DNA of 64,000 bases, taken from assembly GCA_035550795.1 (NCBI GenBank), contig DASZOL010000049.1, positions 1 to 64,000 on the forward strand, given 5' to 3'. A model generated the notes under the pieces. It did no database searches. It was not told the DNA's origin and saw nothing but the letters and a program-made list of their open reading frames with translations. Shown in pieces: positions 10,946 to 19,792 of this stretch (positions within the stretch are counted from its first letter, which is position 1; each line of letters starts with the position of its first letter). This stretch comes from DASRDR01 sp035550795. GTDB lineage: Bacteria; Methylomirabilota; Methylomirabilia; Rokubacteriales; DASRDR01. The translations under genes and the position numbers were made by a program.

Positions 10946-11271
10946 GTGGCCAAGATCGAGAAGCTCCCCCGCTCGTTCCGGGTCACGGACGGCCGGCGGT
11001 TCCGGCCCGGGGACACCCGGGGCTCGAGGACATGATCCGTCACACCAGCGCGCCGCATGCCCCGTGGCACGTCGTGCCCACCGACCACAAGTGGTTCACG
11101 CGCCTGGTGGTCGTCTCGGCGATCATCGACACGCTCCGGGCGCTCGACCTGGCGTTCCCGCGGATCGAGGCCGGAAAGGAGAAGGACCTCGAAGCCGCGC
11201 GGCTAGCCCTGGCCAGCGGGCCCGGGCCGGCTGCCGCTCAGCCGGGCCGGCGACGCCGGGGATCGGCGTAG
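10946..11271 (+). pseudogene. Polyphosphate kinase 2 remnant with internal deletion
   Basis: Two pieces of a PPK2-family kinase lie side by side. GTG at 10946 opens a short frame reading KIEKLPRSFRVTDGRRFRPGD, like the PPK2 N-terminus, and stops at 11035. In a second frame overlapping this end comes LEDMIRHTSAPHAPWHVVP, then DHKWFTRLVVVSAIIDTL, the typical PPK2 C-terminus, running to 11271. The roughly 200 residues between, including the Walker-type core, are absent and the frame changes at the junction (about 11020-11030). The 3' end overlaps the convergent MFS gene. An active kinase is impossible from this locus. The C-terminal 79 residues alone (ATG 11032) form an open frame. Confidence 0.72.
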
Positions 11272-12533
11272 ACGTTGCGGCCGCGGGTCTCTCGGAAGAA
11301 CAGGGAGACGAGGGCGGCGCCGAGGATGAGGAGCGCGGACGCGGCGAAGCTCGCCCGGTACGCCCCGACCGGATAGACCCGGGCGCCCCCGGCCATGGCG
11401 CCGGCCCAGCGGGCGTCGAGCAGGGCGCCGAGGGGACCCTGGGTCAGCGCGGCGCCGACGAACCCCCCGAGGTTCACCGCCGCCACGGCGATGCCCGCGA
11501 GGTGCGGCGGGTTGACCTCGCGTCCGAGCGGCCAGGTCAGCACGAACGCCCCGCCCACCAGGCCCATTGCGAAGAGCAGGCCGTAGAGGCCCCACAGCGG
11601 CAGGCCCCCGAGGGTCAGGACGAAGAGGAGCCAGGCGACGAACTGCGCGACCGTCAGGACCGTGTAGGGCAGCCGCCGCCGGCGCAGCAGGCGGTCCGAG
11701 ATGAAGCCGGTCAGCGGCCCCGCGACGAGCAAGGCCAGCGACGGTGCCGTCGCGAAGAGCGCCGCGTCCGCCATGCCGAGGCCGTAGAGGTCACGGAGGC
11801 ACGGCACGATCCAGAAGAGGAGGTTGTTCGTCGCCGAGTAGAGGAAGAAGAACGCGAGAAAGGGAGGCCAGGTGTGGGGATTGCCGAGCACCTGGCCCAG
11901 CCCCGCGAAGACCGCGGACCAGCCGGCAGGGAGCGCCGCAGCGCCCGGGTGATCGGAGGGCTGGTCGCGGACGAACGCCAGGCAGAGCGCGGCGCCGACG
12001 AGCGTCACGGCGCCCACGAGGGCCAGCGCGCCGCGCCAGTCGAAGCGGGCCGCGAGCCAGGCCAGGGGCACGGTTCCGACCAGGCCGCCGAGGACGCCCG
12101 CCGAGGCGGTCGCCGCCGAGAGCGTGGCGAAGTACGACGTCGGGAACCACGCCGCGGCGATCTTGAGCGCGCCGACGAACATGACGGAGGCGCCGCCGCC
12201 GACCAGGAACCGCCCGACGAACAGGAGGGTCGCCCCCGGGGCGAGCGCCATGAGGAAGGTCCCGGCGCCCATCACCAGGCCGCCCGCCGCCACGACCCAT
12301 CGCACCCCCCACCGATCCAGGAGGACACCGGCGGGGATCATCAGGCCCGCGTAGGCGTAGAAGTACGCCGCCGAGAGGAGGCCGATGATGGCGCCCGTCG
12401 CGCCGAAGGCCTGCATCAGCTCCTTCGCGAACACGCCGGGCGCAGCACGATGGAAGAACGCGAAGAGAAACAGAAAGGTGGGAATGCCCCAGGCGAGCCA
12501 CGCGCGTGCGCCGGGGCGGGCCGGGCCCGTCAC
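11238..12533 (-). CDS. Major facilitator superfamily transporter
   Basis: About 431 residues with 12 predicted membrane segments in two six-helix halves. The MFS loop-2/3 signature appears as GVLLDRWGVRWVV, with a matching cytoplasmic loop FISDRLLRRRRLP in the second half. The substrate is unknown; organisation resembles nitrate/sugar-phosphate-type MFS members only loosely. The start is taken as GTG at 12533, just before the first helix. The frame is open to an ATG at 12623, which would add a non-hydrophobic Arg/Pro-rich stretch and overlap the DinB gene by 47 bases. Confidence 0.88.
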   Translation of the reverse strand: MTGPARPGARAWLAWGIPTFLFLFAFFHRAAPGVFAKELMQAFGATGAIIGLLSAAYFYAYAGLMIPAGVLLDRWGVRWVVAAGGLVMGAGTFLMALAPGATLLFVGRFLVGGGASVMFVGALKIAAAWFPTSYFATLSAATASAGVLGGLVGTVPLAWLAARFDWRGALALVGAVTLVGAALCLAFVRDQPSDHPGAAALPAGWSAVFAGLGQVLGNPHTWPPFLAFFFLYSATNNLLFWIVPCLRDLYGLGMADAALFATAPSLALLVAGPLTGFISDRLLRRRRLPYTVLTVAQFVAWLLFVLTLGGLPLWGLYGLLFAMGLVGGAFVLTWPLGREVNPPHLAGIAVAAVNLGGFVGAALTQGPLGALLDARWAGAMAGGARVYPVGAYRASFAASALLILGAALVSLFFRETRGRNVYADPRRRRPG

Positions 12534-12576
12534 GGCTCGCCGGGCGACGTGGGTGGGAGGCGCGCGGCCGCGCCGC

Positions 12577-13113
12577 TCAGCGAAGCGCAGGCCTGAGCTC
12601 GGGCGCGCCGCCCGAGGGCTCAAAGGGCGGCGGAGCGGCGCCGACCCGCGCGAGACGCAGCTGGCGGATCTGCGCGGCGTGCTCCTGCGTGTGGGCCGCG
12701 TGGAAGGCGAGCCAGCGCTCGATCGAGTACGGGCCCTCGTCGCTGTGGGTGCCCGCCCGGGCCCAGTCGTCCGCGGTCAGGCCGTCGAGCAGCTCGGCGG
12801 TCGTCACGTGCGCCGCCCGGATGGCGTCGAGGGCGGGCTCGATGGGCCGCGTCGCGTAGGCCAAACGCTCCCGGTACACCTCCTCGTCGAACGCCGGGAT
12901 GGACGGCGCATCCTCCGTGAGGAGCCGGCGCAGCCGGACAGCCCCCGTCAGCTCGGCATCCTCCACGTGGTGGACCACGTCCCGGGCGCTCCACGCCTCG
13001 GGGGTCGGGCGCCAGTCGAGCTCGGCTGCGGTCGCGCCCGCGAGCGCGGCGACGAGCGCGCCGTGGCCCAGGCGGTATCGTGCGATCAACGCCGCCCGCT
13101 CGGCGCCCGTCAT
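12577..13113 (-). CDS. DinB-family protein (copy 1)
   Basis: A 178-residue four-helix DinB/YfiT-like protein. The metal-site histidines of the family are recognisable as VVHHVEDAE near residue 50 and AAHTQEHAAQI near residue 140, with the WSARDVVHH lead-in typical of this group. The family includes putative metal-dependent enzymes acting on thiols; no substrate can be inferred. ATG at 13113 is chosen because AGAGGA lies upstream at the right distance; the frame is open further up but without family-like sequence. A paralogue lies next upstream on the same strand. Confidence 0.85.
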   Translation of the reverse strand: MTGAERAALIARYRLGHGALVAALAGATAAELDWRPTPEAWSARDVVHHVEDAELTGAVRLRRLLTEDAPSIPAFDEEVYRERLAYATRPIEPALDAIRAAHVTTAELLDGLTADDWARAGTHSDEGPYSIERWLAFHAAHTQEHAAQIRQLRLARVGAAPPPFEPSGGAPELRPALR

Positions 13114-13171
13114 GGTCGTCGTCCTCTCACCTCGAGGGCCCGAGGCCTCGCCGCGCCCGCCCCGACGCGCG

Positions 13172-13657
13172 TCATCGCGGCCGGTCGGCCCAGCCCGCAC
13201 GGTTCTTGCGGATCTGTTCGGCGTGGACGTAGGCATGGTCGGCGTAGATACGGAGCCACCCCTCGGCGGAGTACGGGCCGCTCTCGGTGTGCGTGCCGCT
13301 GCGCTGCCAGTCCGCCTCCGTCATCGAATCCAGGAGCTGCGCCGTGGTGGCCCGGGCCGCCTCGAATGCGCGGAGCGCGGGCTCCCACGGGCGCTCCTGG
13401 TACCGGAACCGCCGGGCATAGTCCGCCTCGTCATATCCCTGGATCACCGGCCGGTCCTCGATGAGGAGGCGGCGGAGCCGGATGCCGGCGATCGTCTCGC
13501 TGTCCGCGAGATGGTGCACGACCTCGCGCGCGCTCCACTCACCGGGAGCGGGCCGCCAGTCCCGCTCGTCGGCGGCAACGCCCGCCAACGCCCGCACCAC
13601 CTCGTCGTACCCCGCCTTGTACGTGGCGATCAGGGTCTTCCGTTCCGTCGGGGTCAT
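13172..13657 (-). CDS. DinB-family protein (copy 2)
   Basis: A 161-residue paralogue of the previous gene with the same architecture: WSAREVVHHLADSE near residue 45, RLRRLLIEDRPVIQGYDE in the middle, and YADHAYVHAEQIRKNR near the C-terminus in place of the copy-1 histidine helix. ATG at 13657 is preferred to GTG at 13663 because GGGAGG sits five bases upstream of it. The 58-base gap between copies and shared strand suggest duplication and co-transcription. Function unknown. Confidence 0.87.
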   Translation of the reverse strand: MTPTERKTLIATYKAGYDEVVRALAGVAADERDWRPAPGEWSAREVVHHLADSETIAGIRLRRLLIEDRPVIQGYDEADYARRFRYQERPWEPALRAFEAARATTAQLLDSMTEADWQRSGTHTESGPYSAEGWLRIYADHAYVHAEQIRKNRAGWADRPR

Positions 13658-13693
13658 GCGCACCTCCCGGGATCCGGTACGAGCGGGGCAGCG

Positions 13694-14041
13694 TCAGGGT
13701 GTGGCTCCGCCGTTGTCTCGCCCCCTGATGATCGCGTCGAGCCGGGCGATCAGCGCGCGGATGTCGGCCGACATGGCGCGGATCTCGGCCTGAGTCGCCT
13801 GCTGCCCTTCGCTCAGGACGATCCGCGTCTCGCGGAGCTCGTCGTGCATGGCCTGCATCTGGGTCGTCAGGGTCTCGATCTGGGTCGTCAGGGTCTCGCC
13901 CATGACGCGCACGCCGTCGACGAGCCGGTTGACACCGCCAACCAGGCCATTGACGCCCACGACCAGCCCGTTGACGCCGCCGACCATCGTGTCCATCTGC
14001 CGGGCCAGCTCGCGGAAGACTTCACGATCCTCGGCATCCAT
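13694..14041 (-). CDS. Small coiled-coil protein with heptad repeats
   Basis: A 115-residue hypothetical protein with almost no proline and strong heptad periodicity. Residues about 20-45 repeat a VNGLV-type heptad (LVVGVNG, LVGGVNR, LVDGVRV) and residues about 50-63 repeat ETLTTQ(I/M) exactly. The second repeat is visible as a 21-base tandem DNA repeat at about 13858-13900. No signal peptide or membrane segment. Such proteins usually form oligomeric coiled coils. It lies between DinB copy 2 and recX on the same strand. Confidence 0.68.
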   Translation of the reverse strand: MDAEDREVFRELARQMDTMVGGVNGLVVGVNGLVGGVNRLVDGVRVMGETLTTQIETLTTQMQAMHDELRETRIVLSEGQQATQAEIRAMSADIRALIARLDAIIRGRDNGGATP

Positions 14042-14088
14042 GACTCACCCATCCACTCGACCATCAGCAGTCGGTCTCGACCGACGCC

Positions 14089-14619
14089 TCACGGGTCGGC
14101 CGCCTCGTCCGGCACGGCACCCCTGCGGAGCGCCCGCAGTACCTGCCGGACGACGTCCTCAGAGTACCCCCGCCGGCGCAGGTAGTCATGGAGCCGGCGG
14201 GCCACCTGATCGGGAGCCCCGCGCCGGAGGACCGTCAGGCGCCGCGCGGCGGCGCCCTGCGCCCGCGTCACCTCGTCCGTCTCCTCGAAGGCGCGGGCGA
14301 TCGCGGCCTCCACGAGGGGACGCGCGACGCCCCGCCCCGCGAGCTCCTGGCGCAAGCGCTGGCGGCCGAACGCCCGGTCGCGGGCCCGGGACTCCGCCCA
14401 CGCGGCGGCGAACGCCCGGTCGTCCACGTAACCGCGGGCCTCGAGCTCGGCCACCACGGCGTCCGCCACGTCCGGGGGCGCGCCGCGCCGACAGAGGCGG
14501 CCGGCGAGGTCCCGCCGCGTCCAGGGCTTCCGGGCGAGCAAGTCGAGGGCGACCGTACGCGCCCGACGCGCATCGAGCGGCGGCCGCGCCGCCGCCGGTC
14601 GCCGCCGGAACGTGGTCAC
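14089..14619 (-). CDS. recX: Regulatory protein RecX
   Basis: A 176-residue all-helical protein that modulates RecA filament growth. Three-helix RecX repeats are recognisable: LARKPWTRRDLAGRL, LEARGYVDDRAFAAAWAESRARDRAFGRQRLRQEL, and a C-terminal HDYLRRRGYSEDVVRQVL. The GTG at 14619 is chosen since it lies 32 bases after the recA stop and begins the conserved region; the frame is open upstream but overlaps recA. The recA-recX order is the standard operon. Confidence 0.9.
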   Translation of the reverse strand: MTTFRRRPAAARPPLDARRARTVALDLLARKPWTRRDLAGRLCRRGAPPDVADAVVAELEARGYVDDRAFAAAWAESRARDRAFGRQRLRQELAGRGVARPLVEAAIARAFEETDEVTRAQGAAARRLTVLRRGAPDQVARRLHDYLRRRGYSEDVVRQVLRALRRGAVPDEAADP

Positions 14620-14651
14620 CGGGGGCGACCCCGTGTGATGCTCCGCCGGCG

Positions 14652-15701
<1,050 letters not shown>

Positions 15702-15776
15702 CACGTCCCTCCGTGCCTCCCCGCGCGACTTCCGGGTCGCCGGGCTCGGCCGCGTGTCTCGTTCCATGTCGGCGCC

Positions 15777-15806
15777 ATTTTAGATGCGCTGTCCCGAGCA
15801 TGTCAA
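15777..15806 (-). promoter_or_regulatory. recA promoter with overlapping CTGT/ACAG inverted repeat
   Basis: On the minus strand TTGACA (15806-15801) and TAAAAT (15782-15777) are 18 bases apart, a strong sigma-70-type promoter. CTGT (15809-15806) and ACAG (15792-15789) form a dyad across the -35 box and could be part of a damage-regulated operator, but the 13-base spacing is not the E. coli LexA spacing. Confidence 0.72.
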
Positions 15807-15841
15807 CAGAAGATGAGTATCCCACCCCTGGTGGCTGAGCC

Positions 15842-16426
15842 TCATGCTCCCTCCAACCCGCCGCCCAGCGGAGCCTCTGCCAGGACACTGTGCCGGGCGC
15901 CCCGCGGGTCCAGGTCCGACCGCATCAGGTGGAGCGCCGCGACCTTGACCGTCCCGAACGAGGGTCCCGCCCCCAGGGCGCCCGCCAGCCCGGGCGCCCC
16001 CCGCGGGTCGCGGGAGCGGGCGAGGGTGACGTGGGGGTGGAACGCCCGCGCATCGGCCGGGATACCGCGCGCAACCAGGGCCGCCTCGAGGCCGGCGTGG
16101 AGCGCTTCGAGCCCGTCACCCCCCGCGGCGACGCCAGCCCAGAGGATCCGCGGGGCGCGCCCCGGCGGGAAGCCTCCCAGTCCCCCCAGCGTCAGGGTGA
16201 ACGGCGGGACGGCCGTGGCTGCAACGGCGACCGCCTCTCGAGCCCTGTCGAGCATGACCGGATCGACCTCCCCCAGGAACCGGAGCGTGAGGTGAAGGCT
16301 GTCCGCCCGCACCCACCCGAGGCCCGGCGCCCGCCCGCGCAGCTCCGCGCACGCCGCCGCAAGTCCCGCGCGCACCCGATCCGGCAGCAACACCGCCACG
16401 AAGCTCCGGACCGGCCGTTCACTCAC
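15842..16426 (-). CDS. thpR: RNA 2',3'-cyclic phosphodiesterase (LigT/2H family)
   Basis: A 194-residue 2H-phosphoesterase. The two catalytic H-x-T-x motifs are HLTL (His45) and HVTL (His132), in the expected two-lobed arrangement and family length. The enzyme opens 2',3'-cyclic phosphates on RNA ends and was first described as a 2'-5' RNA ligase; its cellular role is unclear. It is transcribed in the same direction as cinA and recA. Confidence 0.92.
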   Translation of the reverse strand: MSERPVRSFVAVLLPDRVRAGLAAACAELRGRAPGLGWVRADSLHLTLRFLGEVDPVMLDRAREAVAVAATAVPPFTLTLGGLGGFPPGRAPRILWAGVAAGGDGLEALHAGLEAALVARGIPADARAFHPHVTLARSRDPRGAPGLAGALGAGPSFGTVKVAALHLMRSDLDPRGARHSVLAEAPLGGGLEGA

Positions 16427-16468
16427 AGGACCGTCCCCGCGTCCGGCGTTCGCACATCCTCGGTCCTA

Positions 16469-16625
16469 CTATCCAAAAGCAACGCCGATGCCACGCCGGG
16501 CGCCGGCGCCCCGCCAGGCACACGCCGGGCAGATCGCCGCCGCGGCGGAGCGCCCCACGGGGCATCGGGGGCCGAACCGGCACCGCGAGCATACGGGGCG
16601 ACGCGTGAAGCAGACATCCCGGGGG
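16469..16625 (-). pseudogene. Possible endonuclease III C-terminal remnant (4Fe-4S motif)
   Basis: Downstream of cinA, a short minus-strand frame reads DVCFTRRPVCSRCRFGPRC. The cysteine codons at 16612-16610, 16591-16589, 16582-16580 and 16564-16562 give exactly C-x6-C-x2-C-x5-C, the iron-sulphur cluster loop of endonuclease III/MutY-type glycosylases, with the familiar pattern of a basic and Pro residue before the second Cys. No helix-hairpin-helix or catalytic domain precedes it (that stretch is cinA in another frame). The frame stops at 16469. Likely a decayed gene end, or a chance match. Confidence 0.4.
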
Positions 16626-16643
16626 GCAGGCGAAGCGCGCGGC

Positions 16644-17876
16644 TCAGGTCGCCTCGAGGCAGCGACGGCGCAGCAGATCGAGGGCGCGCACGGCGGAGAG
16701 CGCCTTGTTGCCGTCGCGGTCGCGGTCGAAGCGGTAGCGCTCGGCGACGGCCCCGTGCGCGTCGGCGAGACCGACGAACACCGTCCCGACCGGCTTCGTG
16801 GGCGTGCCCCCGTCGGGACCGGCGATCCCGGTGACGGAGACCGCGACGTCGGTGCCGGCGCGCTCGCGGGCGCCGCGCGCCATCCACTCGGCGCAGGCCG
16901 CCGACACCGCCCCGTGCTCCCGGAGGACGGTCTCCGGGACGCCCAGCAGCGCCTGCTTCGCCTCGTTCGAGTAGACGACGAAGCCTCGCTCGAAGTACGC
17001 CGAGCTGCCCGCGACCTGGGTGAGCCGGTGACCGACGAGGCCGCCGGTGCACGACTCGGCGAGGGCGACCGTCCAGCCGCGCGCGCGGAGCAGCCGCCCC
17101 GCGACGGTCTCCAGCGCATCGTCGTCGACCCCGTACCAGGCGGCGCCGAAGGCGCCGCGAAGCGCGGGCTCGAGCGCGTGGAACGCGGCGGCGGCCGCCG
17201 GCGACGACTCGGCGCGGAGCCGCACCCGCGCCCAGCACTCCTCCCCGGTGTCGATCACGTAGCCGGACACCCCGTCCACGTCGCGGAGCGCCGCCTGGAG
17301 CTGGGCCTCCGCGGTCCCGACGTCGAGGCCGACCATGCGGAGGGTGCGGACCACGACGATCGGCCCGGCGCCCGCCTGCTGGAGGCGCGGGACGAGATGC
17401 GTCCGGACCAGCGAGACGGCGGCGGCCGGGGCCGCGGGCAGGACAAGGACCACGGCGCGCCCCACCTCGGCGAGGAGCCCCGGCTCCCCGGGCTCGACCG
17501 GGGCCACGACGGTGGCGCCCTGAGGCACCAGGGCCAGCTGCTCCGCCCGCCCGGGCACCGCCTGCCCCCGTGCCGCGTAGGCGCTCGTGAGGGCCTCGAG
17601 GGCGCGGCCGCTCAGGACGAGGCGGCTCCCGAGGCACCGCGCGAGGGCCTGCCGGAGCGTGCCGGCCCCCTGACCCTCGCCGACCGCCACGACGAACCCC
17701 CCATCGGCCGCGGCCTGGCGGAGGGCCCGCTCGGCGGCTTCCTCTTCGGCGGGCACCACCCGGCGAGAGCGGACCGGGCACCCCTCGCGCTCGAGGACGC
17801 GACCCACCGCCAGCGCCGCGGCGGCAACCGATCCCGCGGGGTCGACGGACACGGTCACGAGCTCGACGGTCAGCAC
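16644..17876 (-). CDS. cinA: CinA-like protein: degenerate COG1058 domain plus NMN deamidase domain
   Basis: A 410-residue two-domain protein. The C-terminal half is a clear CinA/PncC nicotinamide-nucleotide amidase: ALAESCTGGLVGHRLT, YFERGFVVYSNEAK, REHGAVS and VTGIAGPDGGTPTKPVGTV. It recycles NMN to NaMN in NAD metabolism. The N-terminal half has the size of the COG1058 ADP-ribose pyrophosphatase (MoaB-like) domain but lacks the usual GTELL-G and TGGLGPT-x-DD motifs, so it is probably inactive or altered. Function of the C-terminal domain is secure; that of the N-terminal domain is not. Confidence 0.88.
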   Translation of the reverse strand: MLTVELVTVSVDPAGSVAAAALAVGRVLEREGCPVRSRRVVPAEEEAAERALRQAAADGGFVVAVGEGQGAGTLRQALARCLGSRLVLSGRALEALTSAYAARGQAVPGRAEQLALVPQGATVVAPVEPGEPGLLAEVGRAVVLVLPAAPAAAVSLVRTHLVPRLQQAGAGPIVVVRTLRMVGLDVGTAEAQLQAALRDVDGVSGYVIDTGEECWARVRLRAESSPAAAAAFHALEPALRGAFGAAWYGVDDDALETVAGRLLRARGWTVALAESCTGGLVGHRLTQVAGSSAYFERGFVVYSNEAKQALLGVPETVLREHGAVSAACAEWMARGARERAGTDVAVSVTGIAGPDGGTPTKPVGTVFVGLADAHGAVAERYRFDRDRDGNKALSAVRALDLLRRRCLEAT

Positions 17877-17909
17877 CGTCCGGTCGCCGCCGGGTCCGGG
17901 GGGCTCACC

Positions 17910-18398
17910 TCAGACGAAATGGCGTAGCTGACCGAGAAGGCTCGCGTAGATGCCCGCGAGCAGGTCGTCCGCCACCACCCCGAGGCCCGCGGGCAGCGCC
18001 TGGAGCTTGTCGATGCCCAGCGGCTTCAGCACGTCGAACACACGGAAGGCCAGGCAGAGCCCCAGGACCCACGGGAGCGTCTTCGGGTTTCCACAGCAGG
18101 CGATCAACATCCCCGCCACCTCGTCGACGACGATCGCGTGGGGATCCTTCGCCCCGATCCGAGTCTCCTCCCGCCCGGCTGCCCAGACGCCGACCCCTGC
18201 CACCACGGCGGTCGCGACGAGCAGCGCAGCGTCGCCGGGACGAAGCCACCAGACGGCCAGGGCGACGGGCAGGCTCGCGACCGTGCCGGGCGCGAAGGGC
18301 GCGTACCCAAGCCCTCCAGCAGTCGCGATCCAGCGGGCCAGCTGCGTGCCGAGGGCCGCAGGCAAGGAAGACTCAGCGGCGGGCGAGGATCCCGACAA
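17910..18398 (-). CDS. pgpA: Phosphatidylglycerophosphatase A
   Basis: A 162-residue membrane protein that dephosphorylates phosphatidylglycerol phosphate at the inner membrane. Family motifs are present in order: GYAPFAPGTVASLP, DPHAIVVDEVAGM with acidic catalytic residues, FRVFDVLKP and GLGVVADDLLAGIYA. It overlaps the end of rimO by 26 bases on the same strand, so translation is probably coupled, and is followed by cinA (33-base gap). pgpA-cinA adjacency is common in bacteria. Confidence 0.95.
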   Translation of the reverse strand: MSGSSPAAESSLPAALGTQLARWIATAGGLGYAPFAPGTVASLPVALAVWWLRPGDAALLVATAVVAGVGVWAAGREETRIGAKDPHAIVVDEVAGMLIACCGNPKTLPWVLGLCLAFRVFDVLKPLGIDKLQALPAGLGVVADDLLAGIYASLLGQLRHFV

Positions 18399-19701
18399 GA
18401 TCGTAGCCGTCGACCTCGACGATCTCCAGGGGAACGCGCCGGCCCGGGGCGAGGTCTCGGTCCCGGACGTACACGACCCCGTCGATCTCCGGCGCCTGGG
18501 CGCCGGTCCGACCTTCCCAGGCGAAGGCGGGATCCTGACTCGGGCCGTCGATCAGCACGTCCTGGACGGAGCCCAGGAGGGCGGCCTGGCGCTCCCAGGC
18601 CATCCGGTCCTGGGTCTCCTGGACGAGCCGCGCCCTCTCCTCGGCCACCTCCGCCGGCACCGGGGCCGCGAGCGCCGCCGCCGGCGTGCCTTCCTCGGCC
18701 GAGTACACGAAGCTGCCCACGCGATCGAAGCGCACCTCGTCGAGGAACGCGAGCAGCGTCTCGAAGGCCGCGTCGGTCTCTCCCGGGAAGCCGACGAGGA
18801 CGGTGGTGCGGAGCGTCGCACCCGGGATGGCGTCGCGCAGGGCGGCGACGATCTCCGCCATGCGCCGCCCCGTCACCCCGCGGCGCATCGCCCGGAGCAC
18901 TGCGTCGTCGGCGTGCTGGATGGGCATGTCGACGTACGGAAGGGCGCGGGCCCGACCGAGCTTCGCGATCAGCCGGTCCGTCACGTGCGCCGGATGGAGG
19001 TAGAGGTAGCGGAGCCACGGGACCGCCGTCTCCGAGAGCGCGAGGAGAAGGTCCCCGAAGTCCGATCGCCCGGGGCCGGGCAGGTCCTTCCCCCAGGCCA
19101 GCGTGTCCTGGGAGACGAGCACGACCTCCTGGACCCCATCCCGCGCGAGCGCCGCCACCTCGGTGACGATGTCCCCCAGGGGCCGGCTCCGGTGACGGCC
19201 GCGCATGAGGGGGATCGCGCAGAACGTGCAGCCCATGCTGCACCCCTCGGCGATCTTCACATAGGCGTACGGGACGCGGCCCAGACGCACCCGCGGGGCG
19301 TCGGCCCGGTAGACGTATCCGGGCGGGGCCCCGGCGATCCACGCCGCGCGCGCGTCCAGGCGACGCACCACGTCCACGATCCGGGGGAGCTCGCCGGTCC
19401 CGACGAGGGCGTCGATCTCGGGCATCTCCGTCAGGAGTTCGGCGCCGTAGCGCTGGGGCAGGCACCCGGTCACGACCAGCCGCCGGCCAGGAGCGGCGGC
19501 CTTCCAGGTCGCCAGCTCCAGGATCGTCTCGATCGACTCCTGCTTCGCCCGGTCGATGAAGGCGCAGGTGTTCACGACCACGCAGTCAGCGGCCTCGGCC
19601 CGGTCCACGGGGGCTACCCCGTCCTGCGCGAGGAGCCCGAGCATCAGCTCGCCGTCGACCTGATTCTTCGGGCATCCAAGGCTAAGAAGGTGAACGTTCA
19701 T
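18373..19701 (-). CDS. rimO: Ribosomal protein uS12 methylthiotransferase RimO
   Basis: A 442-residue radical-SAM methylthiotransferase that modifies an aspartate of ribosomal protein S12. The N-terminal UPF0004 domain carries the auxiliary-cluster cysteines Cys10 (LGCPKN), Cys46 (NTCAF) and Cys80 (TGCLPQ). The radical-SAM cluster is CSMGCTFC (Cys154, 158, 161), and a C-terminal TRAM RNA-binding domain follows. SLGCPKNQVDGE and the IPLMRGRHRSRP segment are typical of RimO rather than MiaB. It leads a rimO-pgpA-cinA run. Confidence 0.95.
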   Translation of the reverse strand: MNVHLLSLGCPKNQVDGELMLGLLAQDGVAPVDRAEAADCVVVNTCAFIDRAKQESIETILELATWKAAAPGRRLVVTGCLPQRYGAELLTEMPEIDALVGTGELPRIVDVVRRLDARAAWIAGAPPGYVYRADAPRVRLGRVPYAYVKIAEGCSMGCTFCAIPLMRGRHRSRPLGDIVTEVAALARDGVQEVVLVSQDTLAWGKDLPGPGRSDFGDLLLALSETAVPWLRYLYLHPAHVTDRLIAKLGRARALPYVDMPIQHADDAVLRAMRRGVTGRRMAEIVAALRDAIPGATLRTTVLVGFPGETDAAFETLLAFLDEVRFDRVGSFVYSAEEGTPAAALAAPVPAEVAEERARLVQETQDRMAWERQAALLGSVQDVLIDGPSQDPAFAWEGRTGAQAPEIDGVVYVRDRDLAPGRRVPLEIVEVDGYDLVGILARR

Positions 19702-19792
19702 CGGCCGACGCTGGAGTATAGCATCGCGCCATGGGCCGCCGGCCGAGCCGGCCTCGGCTCGCGTGGCGAGATACCCTCGCCCGGCGAGTCCG

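Noticed and set aside
15789..15809. Canonical LexA (SOS) box at recA
   Set aside because: CTGT and ACAG are present but 13 bases apart, not the eight of the E. coli box, and no Gram-positive type GAAC-N4-GTTC is seen; kept only as a possible operator.
16441..17781. Alternative minus-strand reading of the cinA region as a second gene
   Set aside because: Apart from the short four-cysteine segment it is an Arg/Gly/Ala-rich frame-shadow of cinA.
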